A stretch of DNA of 64,000 nucleotides from Pseudomonas palleroniana (GCF_003031675.1 NZ_PYWX01000011.1:62001-126000); one strand, 5' to 3'; positions 1 to 9,028 are shown, numbered from the stretch's first letter. Numbers and translations: made by a program. Notes: generated from the letters alone by a model not told the origin.

Positions 1-2979
1 TACAGCAAGCTGGCGCTGCGGCAATTCCCGAAGATGGAAAACGCACTGATCACAGTCACGACCGCATACCCAGGTGCGAATGCCGAAACCATTCAGGGCT
101 ATATCACCCAACCGTTGCAGCAAAGCCTGGCCAGTGCCGAGGGCATTGACTATATGACGTCGGTCAGCCGCCAGAATTTTTCGGTGATTTCGATCTACGC
201 CCGCATCGGGTCTAACAGCGATCGTCTGTTTACCGAACTGTTGGCCAAGGCTAACGAGGTCAAGAACAAGCTGCCACAGGACGCCGAAGACCCGGTGCTG
301 AGCAAGGAGGCCGCTGACGCCTCGGCGCTCATGTACATCAGCTTTTCCAGCCGGCAACTGAATAATTCGCAAATCACCGACTACCTGTCTCGGGTCATCC
401 AGCCCAAGCTCGCCACGCTGCCTGGTATGGCTGAAGCCGAAATCCTCGGCAGTCAGGTATTTGCCATGCGCCTGTGGCTCGACCCGGTGAAGCTTGCGGG
501 GTTCGGCTTGAGTGCCAACGATGTCACCGCAGCGGTACGCCGATACAACTACCTTTCGGCTGCCGGTGAGGTAAAAGGCGAATATGTGGTTACCAGTATT
601 AACGCCAGTACCGATCTGAAAACCGCTGAAGCCTTTGCTGCCATCACCCTGAAAACCGATGGCGATAGCCGAGTGTTATTGGGGGATGTGGCGCGGGTGG
701 AAATGGGGGCGGAAAACTACAACGCCATCAGCTCCTTTGGCGGCACACCTTCGGTTTACATCGCCATCAAGGCGACACCGAGCGCCAACCCGCTGGACGT
801 GATCAAGGAAGTACGCAAGCTCATGCCTGAGCTGGAGACTCAACTGCCGCCCAGCCTCAAGGTAGATATAGCCTATGACGCCACACAATTTATCCAGGCG
901 TCGATCAATGAAGTGGTGAAGACGCTGTTTGAAGCTGTGCTGATTGTGATCGTGGTGGTGTTCCTGTTTCTGGGGGCGCTACGTTCGGTAGTGATCCCGG
1001 TGGTCACCATTCCGCTGTCGATGATTGGCGTAATGTTCTTCATGCAGATGATGGGGTACTCGATCAACCTGCTGACTCTATTGGCGATGGTCCTGGCGAT
1101 CGGCCTGGTGGTAGACGATGCGATCGTCGTGGTCGAAAACATTCACCGGCATATCGAGGACGGCAAGGGACCGATGGACGCGGCGCTGGAGGGCGCGCGG
1201 GAAATTGCTCTGCCGGTGATTTCCATGACCGTCACTTTGGCGGCGGTCTATGCGCCAATTGGGTTCCTGGACGGTTTGACCGGTGCACTGTTCAAGGAAT
1301 TCGCCTTGACTCTGGCCGGTGCGGTGGTGATTTCCGGCATTGTCGCGTTGACACTTTCGCCGATGATGTGCGCTCTGTTGCTTCGTTCCGAGGCCAGCAG
1401 TTCGGGGCTCGCCCACCGACTGGACCGTATTTTCGAAAGCCTCAAACGGCGTTATCAACGGCTGCTGCATGGCACTCTTAATACACGGCCAGTGGTACTG
1501 GTGTTTGCCGTGATTGTGTTGTGTCTGATTCCAGTGTTCCTCAAATTCACCAAGTCGGAGCTGGCGCCGGCTGAAGACCAAGGCATCATTTTCATGATGT
1601 CCAGTGCGCCTCAACCGACCAACCTGAATTACTTGAATACTTACACCGACGAATTCATCGATATCTTCAAAGCCTTCCCGGAGTACTACTCGTCTTTCCA
1701 GATCAACGGCTATAACGGCGTGCAGTCCGGGATTGGCGGCTTCCTGCTCAAACCATGGAATGAGCGCAACCGCACCCAAATGCAGATCCTGCCCGAACTG
1801 CAAGGTCGACTGGCGCAGATCCCTGGTCTACAAATTTTTGGCTTTAACCTGCCTTCGCTTCCAGGTACTGGCGAAGGCTTGCCGTTTGGTTTCGTCATCA
1901 ACACCGCCAGCGATTATGAGTCGTTGCTGAAAGTGGCCGATCGGGTGAAGACGCGCGCCATGGAGACGGGCAAGTTCGCTTTTGTCGATATCGACCTGGC
2001 GTTCGATAAACCGGAAGTGGTGATAGACATCGATCGCGCCAAGGCGGCGCAGATGGGTGTGTCGATGCAGGATCTTGGCAGTACGCTGGCGACATTGCTG
2101 GGCGAGGCGGAAATCAATCGGTTCACCCTTGAAGGGCGTAGCTATAAAGTGATAGCCCAGGTCGAGAGGGCCTACCGCGACAACCCCGAGTGGTTGAACA
2201 GTTACTACGTCAGAAACACCAATGGTGAATTGTTGCCGCTTTCGACGTTGATCCGCATCACCGATCGGGCGCGACCACGGCAGTTGAACCAGTTCCAGCA
2301 GCTCAACTCGGCATTGATCTCGGGTTTTCCATTGGTGGGAATGGCAGAAGCCATCGAGACGGTGAAGCAGATTGCCGTCGAAGAAGCGCCGCCAGGGTAT
2401 GCATTTGACTACAGCGCCGAATCACGGCAGTTCGTCCACGAAGGTAGCGCACTGTGGGTGACCTTTGGTTTGGCGTTGGCCATTATTTTCCTAGTCTTGG
2501 CGGCGCAGTTCGAGAGCTTCCGTGATCCGTTGGTGATACTGGTGACGGTGCCGATGTCGATTTGCGGAGCGCTGATTCCCTTGTTCCTTGGATGGTCGAG
2601 CCTGAACATCTATACCCAAGTGGGGCTGGTGACGTTGATCGGTTTGATCAGCAAACACGGAATTCTGATCGTCGAATTCGCCAACCAGTTGCGTAAAGAC
2701 AAAGGCTTGTCGGCCCGTGAAGCCGTAGAACAGGCGGCCTCCATTCGCTTGCGGCCAGTATTGATGACCACGGCGGCTATGGTGTTTGGCATGGTGCCGT
2801 TGATACTTGCGACCGGTGCGGGAGCGGTAAGTCGTTATGACATCGGTATGGTGATTGCCACCGGGATGTCGATTGGCACGCTATTCACGTTATTTGTCCT
2901 GCCGTGCGTCTATACGTTATTGGCCAAGAGCGAGGTGCGAAAGGTCGAGGTGGATGGGATCCCTGTAATGACTCGGTAA
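1..2979 (+). CDS. RND multidrug efflux transporter, HAE1 family (5' end outside window)
   Basis: Inner-membrane pump subunit of a tripartite efflux system, exporting hydrophobic or amphiphilic compounds by proton antiport. The frame is open from base 1, and the residues before the first ATG at 34 already match the family (YSKLALRQFPKMEN leading to TAYPGA), so only the N-terminal tip and first membrane helix are missing. About 992 residues are present against roughly 1030-1050 for the family. Visible hallmarks are the TM4 paired aspartates in GLVVDDAIVVVENIHRH and the TM10 lysine in LISKHGILIVEFANQL. The partner membrane-fusion gene would lie upstream. Substrate is unknown; its position next to the biosynthetic cluster may be coincidental. 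Confidence 0.95.
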   Translation, partial: YSKLALRQFPKMENALITVTTAYPGANAETIQGYITQPLQQSLASAEGIDYMTSVSRQNFSVISIYARIGSNSDRLFTELLAKANEVKNKLPQDAEDPVLSKEAADASALMYISFSSRQLNNSQITDYLSRVIQPKLATLPGMAEAEILGSQVFAMRLWLDPVKLAGFGLSANDVTAAVRRYNYLSAAGEVKGEYVVTSINASTDLKTAEAFAAITLKTDGDSRVLLGDVARVEMGAENYNAISSFGGTPSVYIAIKATPSANPLDVIKEVRKLMPELETQLPPSLKVDIAYDATQFIQASINEVVKTLFEAVLIVIVVVFLFLGALRSVVIPVVTIPLSMIGVMFFMQMMGYSINLLTLLAMVLAIGLVVDDAIVVVENIHRHIEDGKGPMDAALEGAREIALPVISMTVTLAAVYAPIGFLDGLTGALFKEFALTLAGAVVISGIVALTLSPMMCALLLRSEASSSGLAHRLDRIFESLKRRYQRLLHGTLNTRPVVLVFAVIVLCLIPVFLKFTKSELAPAEDQGIIFMMSSAPQPTNLNYLNTYTDEFIDIFKAFPEYYSSFQINGYNGVQSGIGGFLLKPWNERNRTQMQILPELQGRLAQIPGLQIFGFNLPSLPGTGEGLPFGFVINTASDYESLLKVADRVKTRAMETGKFAFVDIDLAFDKPEVVIDIDRAKAAQMGVSMQDLGSTLATLLGEAEINRFTLEGRSYKVIAQVERAYRDNPEWLNSYYVRNTNGELLPLSTLIRITDRARPRQLNQFQQLNSALISGFPLVGMAEAIETVKQIAVEEAPPGYAFDYSAESRQFVHEGSALWVTFGLALAIIFLVLAAQFESFRDPLVILVTVPMSICGALIPLFLGWSSLNIYTQVGLVTLIGLISKHGILIVEFANQLRKDKGLSAREAVEQAASIRLRPVLMTTAAMVFGMVPLILATGAGAVSRYDIGMVIATGMSIGTLFTLFVLPCVYTLLAKSEVRKVEVDGIPVMTR

Positions 2980-3132
2980 TAAAGCACACTGATCCCAGCT
3001 TGTTGGAAGAAGATAATTTTAAGTAAGTCGTAGATTTTGTATGACTCAGCCCTATTCAGGTGCTGCGTATTTTATCGTCTTTTAATTAGTAGTTACCGTT
3101 CATCGGGCTGAAAAAATTCTTTGTAAAAGATT

Positions 3133-3177
3133 TTGACAAGCTTATATCTATTTGATTAGTCTGGATTGGATCCAATC
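3133..3177 (+). promoter_or_regulatory. Putative promoter and palindromic operator of the biosynthetic cluster
   Basis: The 273-base gap 2980-3252 is clearly A/T-rich and is the only sizeable non-coding region before the 17-gene run. TTGACA at 3133-3138 is a good -35 candidate; the best -10 at normal spacing (near 3154-3160, GATTAGT) is weak. Just downstream lies a perfect 14-base palindrome, GATTGGATCCAATC (3164-3177), where a repressor would block initiation. No regulator gene is encoded in the cluster, so the binding protein would be encoded elsewhere. The rest of the gap shows nothing else recognisable. Confidence 0.4.
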
Positions 3178-3252
3178 ATAAGAACAACAAAGTCGACTGA
3201 CTTTTCTGCCGCTCAAGTTTTAGACAAACATGGATGAAGGGGTGTGATTGAT

Positions 3253-3615
3253 ATGTACTTGGTCAAAATAAAAGAGATCGCAGCAGACATTCTTTTTCTG
3301 GAGGGGCCAGAGTCAATTCCCAGTGACCAGTCATTTGATCAAATCGGATTTACGTCGATTGATTTCATCGACTTCTGTTTTGAAGTCAAGTCGCAGATCA
3401 ACGCCGATGTGGAGCCCGAGTACTTGTGGCCGTTCCATAAAATGATGGCGGATCCAGCATTGTGCGTGGACAGTCAGTGGACCACCCGCGGGCGGGAGAT
3501 GACTCGCGACATCCTGCAAGTTGCGGATAGCGATGTGGTTGAGCCGAATAAGATCGGTCGTTTCTGGACGCCGGAGTTCTGTTCCCGGCGTCTAGAGGCG
3601 CTCGCCCATGGCTAG
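3253..3615 (+). CDS. Acyl carrier protein-like protein with C-terminal extension
   Basis: Probable carrier protein that tethers the growing acyl chain on phosphopantetheine. The motif IGFTSIDFIDF places the attachment serine at residue 35, followed by the usual hydrophobic helix. The start at 3253 is chosen because the purine run GAAGGGG (3236-3242) lies about 10 bases upstream; a GTG at 3244 sits directly on that run. The protein is 120 residues, about 40 longer than a typical ACP; the tail (from about residue 70, rich in Trp, Arg and Asp) matches nothing I recognise. The stop overlaps the next gene by 8 bases, implying translational coupling. Confidence 0.75.
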   Translation: MYLVKIKEIAADILFLEGPESIPSDQSFDQIGFTSIDFIDFCFEVKSQINADVEPEYLWPFHKMMADPALCVDSQWTTRGREMTRDILQVADSDVVEPNKIGRFWTPEFCSRRLEALAHG

Positions 3616-4750
3616 TGTTTACTTGACTGGAATCGCCGTACGTCAGGCCGGGCTCGACCTGGCCGATATCGCTCGGCAAGAGGCCGCTTTTGTAACCGCT
3701 GAAGCAGCGTCCAAAGGGGTTGCGGTTTTGTCTGCGCAGATGGCTAAAGATATTGCCCGTGAAGACAGGGCGATATTATCCGACGCAGCAATACGCAGCC
3801 TTACCGTCGCGGATGCCGCATGTGCAATGGCGCAACAACAGCTTGCCTTTAGCGAAGAGGCGCGTGCGCTTATTAATGTCTATACCACCGCTGAAACCGT
3901 CCGGGACTTTTACGAAATTCTTTACGAATACCGTATCAAGCACCCGGAACTGACGGCCGCTGATCTACACGCGGTGTTAGGACGTGTTGCCGGCAGCGTC
4001 CACCCACTTCGGTTATTTCGAAAGTTGCCGACTAATAACCTGTACCACATTGCCAAGTTCTTCGGATTTATCGGAGGGGGTTATCCATTGCGCAGTATGT
4101 CACTGGGCGGGCTCTCCTTATTGGAACATGCGCTATTCAAACTTGAGGACGAGGCGCAGGGAGGGGCTTTATTGTGTGGGGTCGGGGATATGATCAAAGC
4201 TGATAACTTTGAAGCGTTCCGCAAGATGGGTCTGATTGAGTCGGACCCGCACCGGCCGCAAACCGATAAAGTCAACGTCACCCATGGCGCGGTTGCATTG
4301 ATGCTGGAAAATGCCGCCCTGTTGCAACGCTCCGGCCATGTCGCGCTTGCGCAGATTGTGTCTGTCCATAGTCGTTTCGACGGGAAAATCCATTCACAGC
4401 AAGCGGATTGGGAGGCCTTGCTCAGCGGCTTGCCTGCTGCAGTAATCGGCGAAAAACCGGTGGTTGTGATGTATGACAACGGCGCGCCGAACCTGCGTCA
4501 GGTCGAGAATGCAGCGGTGTTCAAGGCCCTCCCGAACGTCGATATTCGTCGTTACAAACCCTATACAGGTTATGCGGGAAGTACCAGTGGCCTGGTGGAC
4601 CTTGCCTGTGCGCTGGCCGACAAGAGCGTTGAAGTTGGCCGCACACTACTGGTCAATGGCATGGGGATCGGCATCGGCTGTGCGTGCGCCGTGGTCAAAA
4701 AGTTGCAACATCTGCCCATCGACCGGCCCGTATTGGGAGAAGCGTCATGA
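3608..4750 (+). CDS. Ketosynthase-like protein lacking catalytic residues (chain-length-factor-like)
   Basis: A thiolase-fold protein of 380 residues, somewhat shorter than a canonical ketosynthase (about 410). Where a ketosynthase has its Cys nucleophile, this protein reads RSMSLGGLSLLEH (residues 162-173). The HGTxT region is replaced by MYDNGAPN, and the NKxxxGH region by YKPYTGYAGSTSG, so all three catalytic residues are absent. Its position directly before an intact ketosynthase, with a 4-base ATGA overlap, suggests a non-catalytic partner forming a KS-CLF heterodimer that would control chain length or initiation. An alternative is a diverged enzyme with other chemistry. The fold assignment is by motif position and context, not alignment. 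Confidence 0.6.
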   Translation: MASVYLTGIAVRQAGLDLADIARQEAAFVTAEAASKGVAVLSAQMAKDIAREDRAILSDAAIRSLTVADAACAMAQQQLAFSEEARALINVYTTAETVRDFYEILYEYRIKHPELTAADLHAVLGRVAGSVHPLRLFRKLPTNNLYHIAKFFGFIGGGYPLRSMSLGGLSLLEHALFKLEDEAQGGALLCGVGDMIKADNFEAFRKMGLIESDPHRPQTDKVNVTHGAVALMLENAALLQRSGHVALAQIVSVHSRFDGKIHSQQADWEALLSGLPAAVIGEKPVVVMYDNGAPNLRQVENAAVFKALPNVDIRRYKPYTGYAGSTSGLVDLACALADKSVEVGRTLLVNGMGIGIGCACAVVKKLQHLPIDRPVLGEAS

Positions 4751-6009
4751 GAGAACGCGTGGTCATCACCGCCTTGGGCTGTTGTACGCCCCTGGGCAAT
4801 ACCTATGATTCGGTCACTGCGGCATTGCGTGACGGGACAACCGGCATTCGTGAAATACAGAAGTTCGATACGGCTTCGTTCAAAAGCCATTTCGCGGGCG
4901 TGCCAGAGGTTGGCAACATGCGCACGTCCTCATTAAAACGCAGTCGCTCCTGGGACGAGTTGTATATCAATAATGCGGTTAAGGGATTAATGGCATGGCC
5001 CGGTATGGACCTGAGTCATTTCTCGCCGCAGCGTATTGGATGTTTCCTGGGCGTTGATGAACCCGTTCCGGATATCCATCAAACCGTTGATTTTGTTTAT
5101 GACTTGCAGCGTGACGCTGACAAGGCATTTACCAATATGGCCGAGGTGATGGAAAAGCACTATCGCATCAGCGATTTTGCCCGCCTGGATTCAACTCAGG
5201 TATTGCGCCAGGTCCATGCGCAAATTCCATTCCATGGCCCGAGCATGGTGCACCTGGGGCTGTGCGCGGCCTCACTGCAGGCAATTGGTACGGGATTTGA
5301 ACAGGTAGCTCGCGGGCGAGTGGATGCCGCTATCGTCGGCGGTGCCAGCGCCAAAGTAACGCCCGAGCACTATATCGGCCTTGAATCGGTCGATGTGATT
5401 TGCACCGACGCTTCATTACCGTTTGATGGTTTGTCGCGCCCCTTTGATACGCGCCGTTCAGGTTATGTGCCGGCTGAGGGCGCGGTGCTGTTCTTGTTGG
5501 AGAGTTACACCCATGCGCTCAGGAGAGGCGCGGTGCCTTTGATGGAAATCGTCGGGTATGGGGCGAGCATGAATGCCAGCCATATTGTGAAGCCCGATCC
5601 TGAATCCCGGGAGATGAAACTTTCAATGACTCGGGCACTGGCCAGTGCCGGGCTCAACCCCAGTCAAATAGGGTTGGTCAATGCCCATGGCACCTCAACC
5701 GTGTTGAATGATCTGCACGAGTCAGCTGCTATTTGCTCAGTGTTATCGGAGCGAGTGCCGGTCACCGCCAATAAATCACTGCACGGGCATATGATCGCCG
5801 CGGCGGGGGCCATGGAAACACTCAATACCCTGATTGGTTTGAGAGAAGGATTCATTCCTGGGACGCGCAACCTTGAGACCCCGGACCCGCAGTGCAAGGC
5901 CAACATAATAGGTCAGACGCAGAGCGCCCACATCGAATACTGTCTCAAGAACTCGTTTGGGATGGGTGGACTGGCAGCCTCAATGATCTTTCGCCGAATT
6001 GACGCCTAA
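4747..6009 (+). CDS. Beta-ketoacyl-ACP synthase (FabF/KS-alpha type)
   Basis: Catalyses decarboxylative condensation of malonyl-ACP with an acyl chain. The 420-residue protein has the full triad: Cys173 in LGLCAASLQAIG, His314 in VNAHGTST, and His348 in NKSLHGHMIAAAGAME. The start at 4747 is preferred over upstream in-frame codons because it gives a normal KS N-terminus (MRERVVITALGCCTPLG), follows a GGGAGAAG ribosome site, and overlaps the previous stop as ATGA. Together with the ACP, ketoreductase and FabZ-like dehydratase it forms a dedicated type II elongation set. No acyltransferase gene is present, so malonyl-ACP is presumably supplied by primary metabolism. Confidence 0.9.
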   Translation: MRERVVITALGCCTPLGNTYDSVTAALRDGTTGIREIQKFDTASFKSHFAGVPEVGNMRTSSLKRSRSWDELYINNAVKGLMAWPGMDLSHFSPQRIGCFLGVDEPVPDIHQTVDFVYDLQRDADKAFTNMAEVMEKHYRISDFARLDSTQVLRQVHAQIPFHGPSMVHLGLCAASLQAIGTGFEQVARGRVDAAIVGGASAKVTPEHYIGLESVDVICTDASLPFDGLSRPFDTRRSGYVPAEGAVLFLLESYTHALRRGAVPLMEIVGYGASMNASHIVKPDPESREMKLSMTRALASAGLNPSQIGLVNAHGTSTVLNDLHESAAICSVLSERVPVTANKSLHGHMIAAAGAMETLNTLIGLREGFIPGTRNLETPDPQCKANIIGQTQSAHIEYCLKNSFGMGGLAASMIFRRIDA

Positions 6010-6023
6010 TAAGGGATTGCAGG

Positions 6024-7265
6024 ATGCAAACAATCCAACGCCGGACAGATTTTCCAGTCGATAAGTTTAATCAAATGATCATGGGTTACTTGCGTGATGA
6101 TTACCCCGGCACGCTTGAGCCAGTCGAGGATTACCAGAGGTTTGTCGAGGCCTATCCTGTCATGGATAAAAGTGCGCTGTCAGCCTCGGGACGGCAGTTG
6201 CTTGGTGCGGGAAAAATGCAGGGTTGTTATGTAGTGTCGACCTCAGGTACGACCAGCGGCCCTGTCATTCTTGCGAATAAATTTCTGCAGGGCGTCACGG
6301 AACACAGCTATCCCTATCAAGTGCGTGTCGCGATGGCCAAGCATGTATTCAGTGCCGATGACATTGTTGCCAATCTGCTGACAGCAGGTGGTCTGGGAAA
6401 CAGTTATGAGGGCATGTGCCGTTTGCTCGAAAGCATCGGGGTGACCATTCTCCCCGTGGGCCGCCCGGATACCTTGGCCAACGACGCGCTCTTGCTCGAT
6501 CTGCTGGAACGCTTTCACGTCGATGTGCTGGTGGGGTCTCCCAGTGGCATTGTGCAGGTTGCGCAAGCGGCATTGCGGGCGGGCGTGTCGCTGCCGGTTC
6601 GCAAAGTGGTATTCGTCGGCGAAGCCTTTCACGCCTCCAAGCGCACATTTGTCCGTGAGCAATGGCCCGACGCGCATTTTTACAGCATTTATGGCGCCAC
6701 GGAGTTGGGGTTCGCCGCGATCAACACGCCACAAATGAGCCCCGGCCAGCATCTGCTGCTCTCCGATTGGTTTTTCGTCGAAGTCAGCGATCAAGGGGAG
6801 CTATTGGTGACCGATCTGAGGGCGCCGGTCGTGCCGCTTATTCGCTACAGAATCGGCGACTATGGCGCGCTTTTTTCGGAACCCGCCAGCCCTGAGTTCT
6901 ACTTGACCATTGGCGACAGGGTGGGCGAGGAGTTCAGTCTGGGAGGACATAAAATCCGCCTGGACCAGGTCCGTCAACAGCTTGCGGTTGCAGACGTGGA
7001 TGCAACGTGGTGCCAGGTCACGCTCAAACCGGCCGAACAGGGTCGAGACCGCGTGGAAGTGGCGCTGGACCTGCCGGACATTGAAGTGGATGAAGGCTTA
7101 CGGGCGCGAGTGGAGTCGGCGCTGAGTCAGATTCCCAAATTGGGCGAAGCACTGCGGCGTGGCGTCGCCGAGGTATCCATCGTGGGACGCGAGCGGTTTA
7201 AGTTCAACGCACGACAAAAACTGCCAGCACTGCGTGATGAGCGCCCGCGCGTTGGAGTTGCCTGA
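6024..7265 (+). CDS. Adenylate-forming ligase, phenylacetate-CoA-ligase-like (ligase 1)
   Basis: ANL-superfamily enzyme expected to activate a carboxylic acid as acyl-AMP and pass it to a thiol or amine. The 413 residues contain the ATP loop STSGTTSGP (72-80), YGATELG (223-229), LIRYRIGDYG, and a C-terminal ARQKLPALRD whose Lys399 is placed like the catalytic lysine of the mobile domain. Length fits the compact PaaK class. It is a clear paralogue of the ligase at 12826-14043: both share VANLL, GG.G..YEG..RLLE.IG and LPVGR blocks. The downstream gene starts on the base after its stop. The substrate (amino acid, starter acid or chain) cannot be read from sequence. Confidence 0.8.
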   Translation: MQTIQRRTDFPVDKFNQMIMGYLRDDYPGTLEPVEDYQRFVEAYPVMDKSALSASGRQLLGAGKMQGCYVVSTSGTTSGPVILANKFLQGVTEHSYPYQVRVAMAKHVFSADDIVANLLTAGGLGNSYEGMCRLLESIGVTILPVGRPDTLANDALLLDLLERFHVDVLVGSPSGIVQVAQAALRAGVSLPVRKVVFVGEAFHASKRTFVREQWPDAHFYSIYGATELGFAAINTPQMSPGQHLLLSDWFFVEVSDQGELLVTDLRAPVVPLIRYRIGDYGALFSEPASPEFYLTIGDRVGEEFSLGGHKIRLDQVRQQLAVADVDATWCQVTLKPAEQGRDRVEVALDLPDIEVDEGLRARVESALSQIPKLGEALRRGVAEVSIVGRERFKFNARQKLPALRDERPRVGVA

Positions 7266-8045
7266 ATGGATGCTGAGCCAGGACGGCGTATCGAAAGGTT
7301 GCTGGCCATCCCAACAGAAGCGGGGCGGCTGGATGAGCTTTTTCATGCGTATTCGGATTTGTTGATCTTGCTGAACAGCTATCAACGTAGCGCCCCTTAC
7401 GAACACTCAGAACGTGCTGAACGATACCGCATGGAAGACTGCCAGCGCAAAGTGCTGGAAATAGAGCAACTGTTTGAGTCGGCGCTGAGTCATCAATGGA
7501 ATACGTTATTGACTGAGGGCAGTCCACTCAGCCGGTTTTTCTATCGCATTTATCAACGCATGGTCAGCAGCGAACTCACTGGCCTCGACGCCCACCATGG
7601 AAAACTGTGCCAAGTGGGTGTGGGCGCCATGCCGCTGAGTATTTTGCTGTATGTGCAGAAAACCGAGTTTGTCGTCACGGGAATTGACATTGACCCCACG
7701 GCGATTGTGCGAGCGCGGCAAGGGCTGGACGCAGTATTCAGCGCACTGGATATACCCCGTGAGCGCTTGAGTCTGGTCGAGGCTGACGGCGCGGATTTTG
7801 ATTACGGTGACTACGATGTCGTTGTGCTGTCCATGACGGTTTCCGGACGATCCAACGTCCTGCAGCGCATTCTTGATACCTGCCGCAAGCCGCAACTTCG
7901 AATTGTGTTGCGCGATACCGAGGGTTGGAAACAGTTTATTTATCGCCCGGTGGGTTTACCCAGCCAACACCGGTTGGAGTTGCTCACTCACTCTTCAGGC
8001 TGCCCGATCAGCAGTGCCATCTACGGCGTTCGATCCAACGATTGA
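7266..8045 (+). CDS. SAM-dependent enzyme resembling nicotianamine synthase
   Basis: The 259-residue protein has a helical N-terminal region (1-105) and a Rossmann SAM-binding domain starting CQVGVGAMPLSILLY, followed by the acidic strand GIDIDPTAIVRARQ (139-152) and an ADGADFDYGDYDVVVLS stretch. This order of helical cap, G-x-G-x-xPLS and IDID-AI resembles nicotianamine synthases and bacterial relatives such as CntL, which transfer aminobutyryl groups from SAM to amines. An ordinary methyltransferase remains possible, since the family motif GSGPLPLTS is only partly kept. It follows ligase 1 without a gap, so the two are surely co-translated. The role in this pathway is unknown. Confidence 0.55.
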   Translation: MDAEPGRRIERLLAIPTEAGRLDELFHAYSDLLILLNSYQRSAPYEHSERAERYRMEDCQRKVLEIEQLFESALSHQWNTLLTEGSPLSRFFYRIYQRMVSSELTGLDAHHGKLCQVGVGAMPLSILLYVQKTEFVVTGIDIDPTAIVRARQGLDAVFSALDIPRERLSLVEADGADFDYGDYDVVVLSMTVSGRSNVLQRILDTCRKPQLRIVLRDTEGWKQFIYRPVGLPSQHRLELLTHSSGCPISSAIYGVRSND

Positions 8046-8053
8046 GGGATACC

Positions 8054-8581
8054 ATGTTAGTCATATTGCGCGAAACACCGCTGTGGGTTTACGCCGTTTT
8101 TTTTCTGCTGCTTTATTACGGTGTAATGGCATGCTTCAACAGTAATGAAACCCGACGCTCACTGTTGCTCAGCCCGGCGATATTCGTAGCCTGGTCCTTG
8201 ATGGCCATGGACTATGCCACTCAACCCTGGGTGTCGATGGGCAGTTGGATAGCAGGCGTGTTCGTGGGGGTGATGATTGCTATGCGGTGGTTTGACTATC
8301 ACGGTATTACCGAGGGTGAGGCTCGTCATTCTATCTCGGTACCAGGGTCATTCAAGTTACTGGTGCTATCGATGTTTTTTTTCGCGATTAAATACTTTAT
8401 CGGCTATCAACAGGCGACAGACCCCCTATTTGCCGGGTCCTTGCCAATGCGACTGCTGATAGGCGCCGCCTCGGGTTTAACCATAGGATTATTGTGCGGC
8501 CGGGCGTGGAAAATGTTGTCGATCCTGAATGCATTTTCCCGTCACAGCGAAGTTGACGTTGCCTGTGCAAACAAGAAATGA
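8054..8581 (+). CDS. Four- to five-helix membrane protein, DUF6622-like
   Basis: A 175-residue hydrophobic protein beginning MLVILRETPLWVYAVFFLLLYYGVM, with further membrane segments near residues 40-58, 63-80, 100-117 and 133-150 and a short polar C-terminus. The opening TPLWVY pattern recalls the DUF6622 group of small inner-membrane proteins of unknown function. The ATG at 8054 follows GAGGGAT and lies eight bases after the previous stop; longer in-frame versions would overlap that gene. In this cluster it might hold soluble enzymes at the membrane or help export, but that is guesswork. Confidence 0.6.
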   Translation: MLVILRETPLWVYAVFFLLLYYGVMACFNSNETRRSLLLSPAIFVAWSLMAMDYATQPWVSMGSWIAGVFVGVMIAMRWFDYHGITEGEARHSISVPGSFKLLVLSMFFFAIKYFIGYQQATDPLFAGSLPMRLLIGAASGLTIGLLCGRAWKMLSILNAFSRHSEVDVACANKK

Positions 8582-8638
8582 ACGAGTCCCTAAGTTTTCA
8601 ATAATAAAGAGCCTGATGAGGCGATGAGGGTGCTTGCC

Positions 8639-9028
8639 ATGAATTACCTTGATCTGTGTCCTGAGTTGGAAAGGCACGGACCGTTTTTTCGCGTTCGGCT
8701 TGATCCGGATTTGTTGGCGACGTTTCTGTCACGCTTTGACGCCACCCTTGTCACTGTAGAACTTTGTCATCAATTCGCGGTGCGGTGCGTGCGTGCGACG
8801 GTGGATGCAGGCGCCGCAAGTGAGCGCTTTCTGCCGGTATCCTTGCGTCAACTGAGTACGGCCGACATTCGGCAAATCGGTTATTTGTTCGGACAGGTTT
8901 CCAGGGAGCAGCAGGGCGGAACTGTGCAGATTTATTCATCCGCCGTCTCAGCGGCTCATGATGATCTGTTGTGCTCAGTGACGGTCATGGCCCTGCGGGC
9001 CATGAATGAGCAGCGTGCCGCCACTTAA
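8639..9028 (+). CDS. Conserved-looking small protein, possibly hotdog fold
   Basis: I do not recognise this 129-residue protein. Its second half (YLFGQVSREQQGGTVQIYSSAVSAAHDDLLCSV in two blocks) looks like paired beta strands of a hotdog thioesterase or dehydratase, and its size fits. No catalytic signature is evident. The start at 8639 follows GAGGG with 8-base spacing; the ATG at 8624 has GAGG only two bases away. It lies between two membrane-protein genes and shortly before the FabZ-like gene, so it may be a second hotdog subunit compensating for that protein's missing acidic residue. Confidence 0.5.
   Translation: MNYLDLCPELERHGPFFRVRLDPDLLATFLSRFDATLVTVELCHQFAVRCVRATVDAGAASERFLPVSLRQLSTADIRQIGYLFGQVSREQQGGTVQIYSSAVSAAHDDLLCSVTVMALRAMNEQRAAT

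Noticed and set aside
4684..4746. Upstream extension of the active ketosynthase start
   Set aside because: The extra 21 residues lie wholly within the preceding gene, lack KS similarity and would ignore the good ribosome site before the ATG at 4747.
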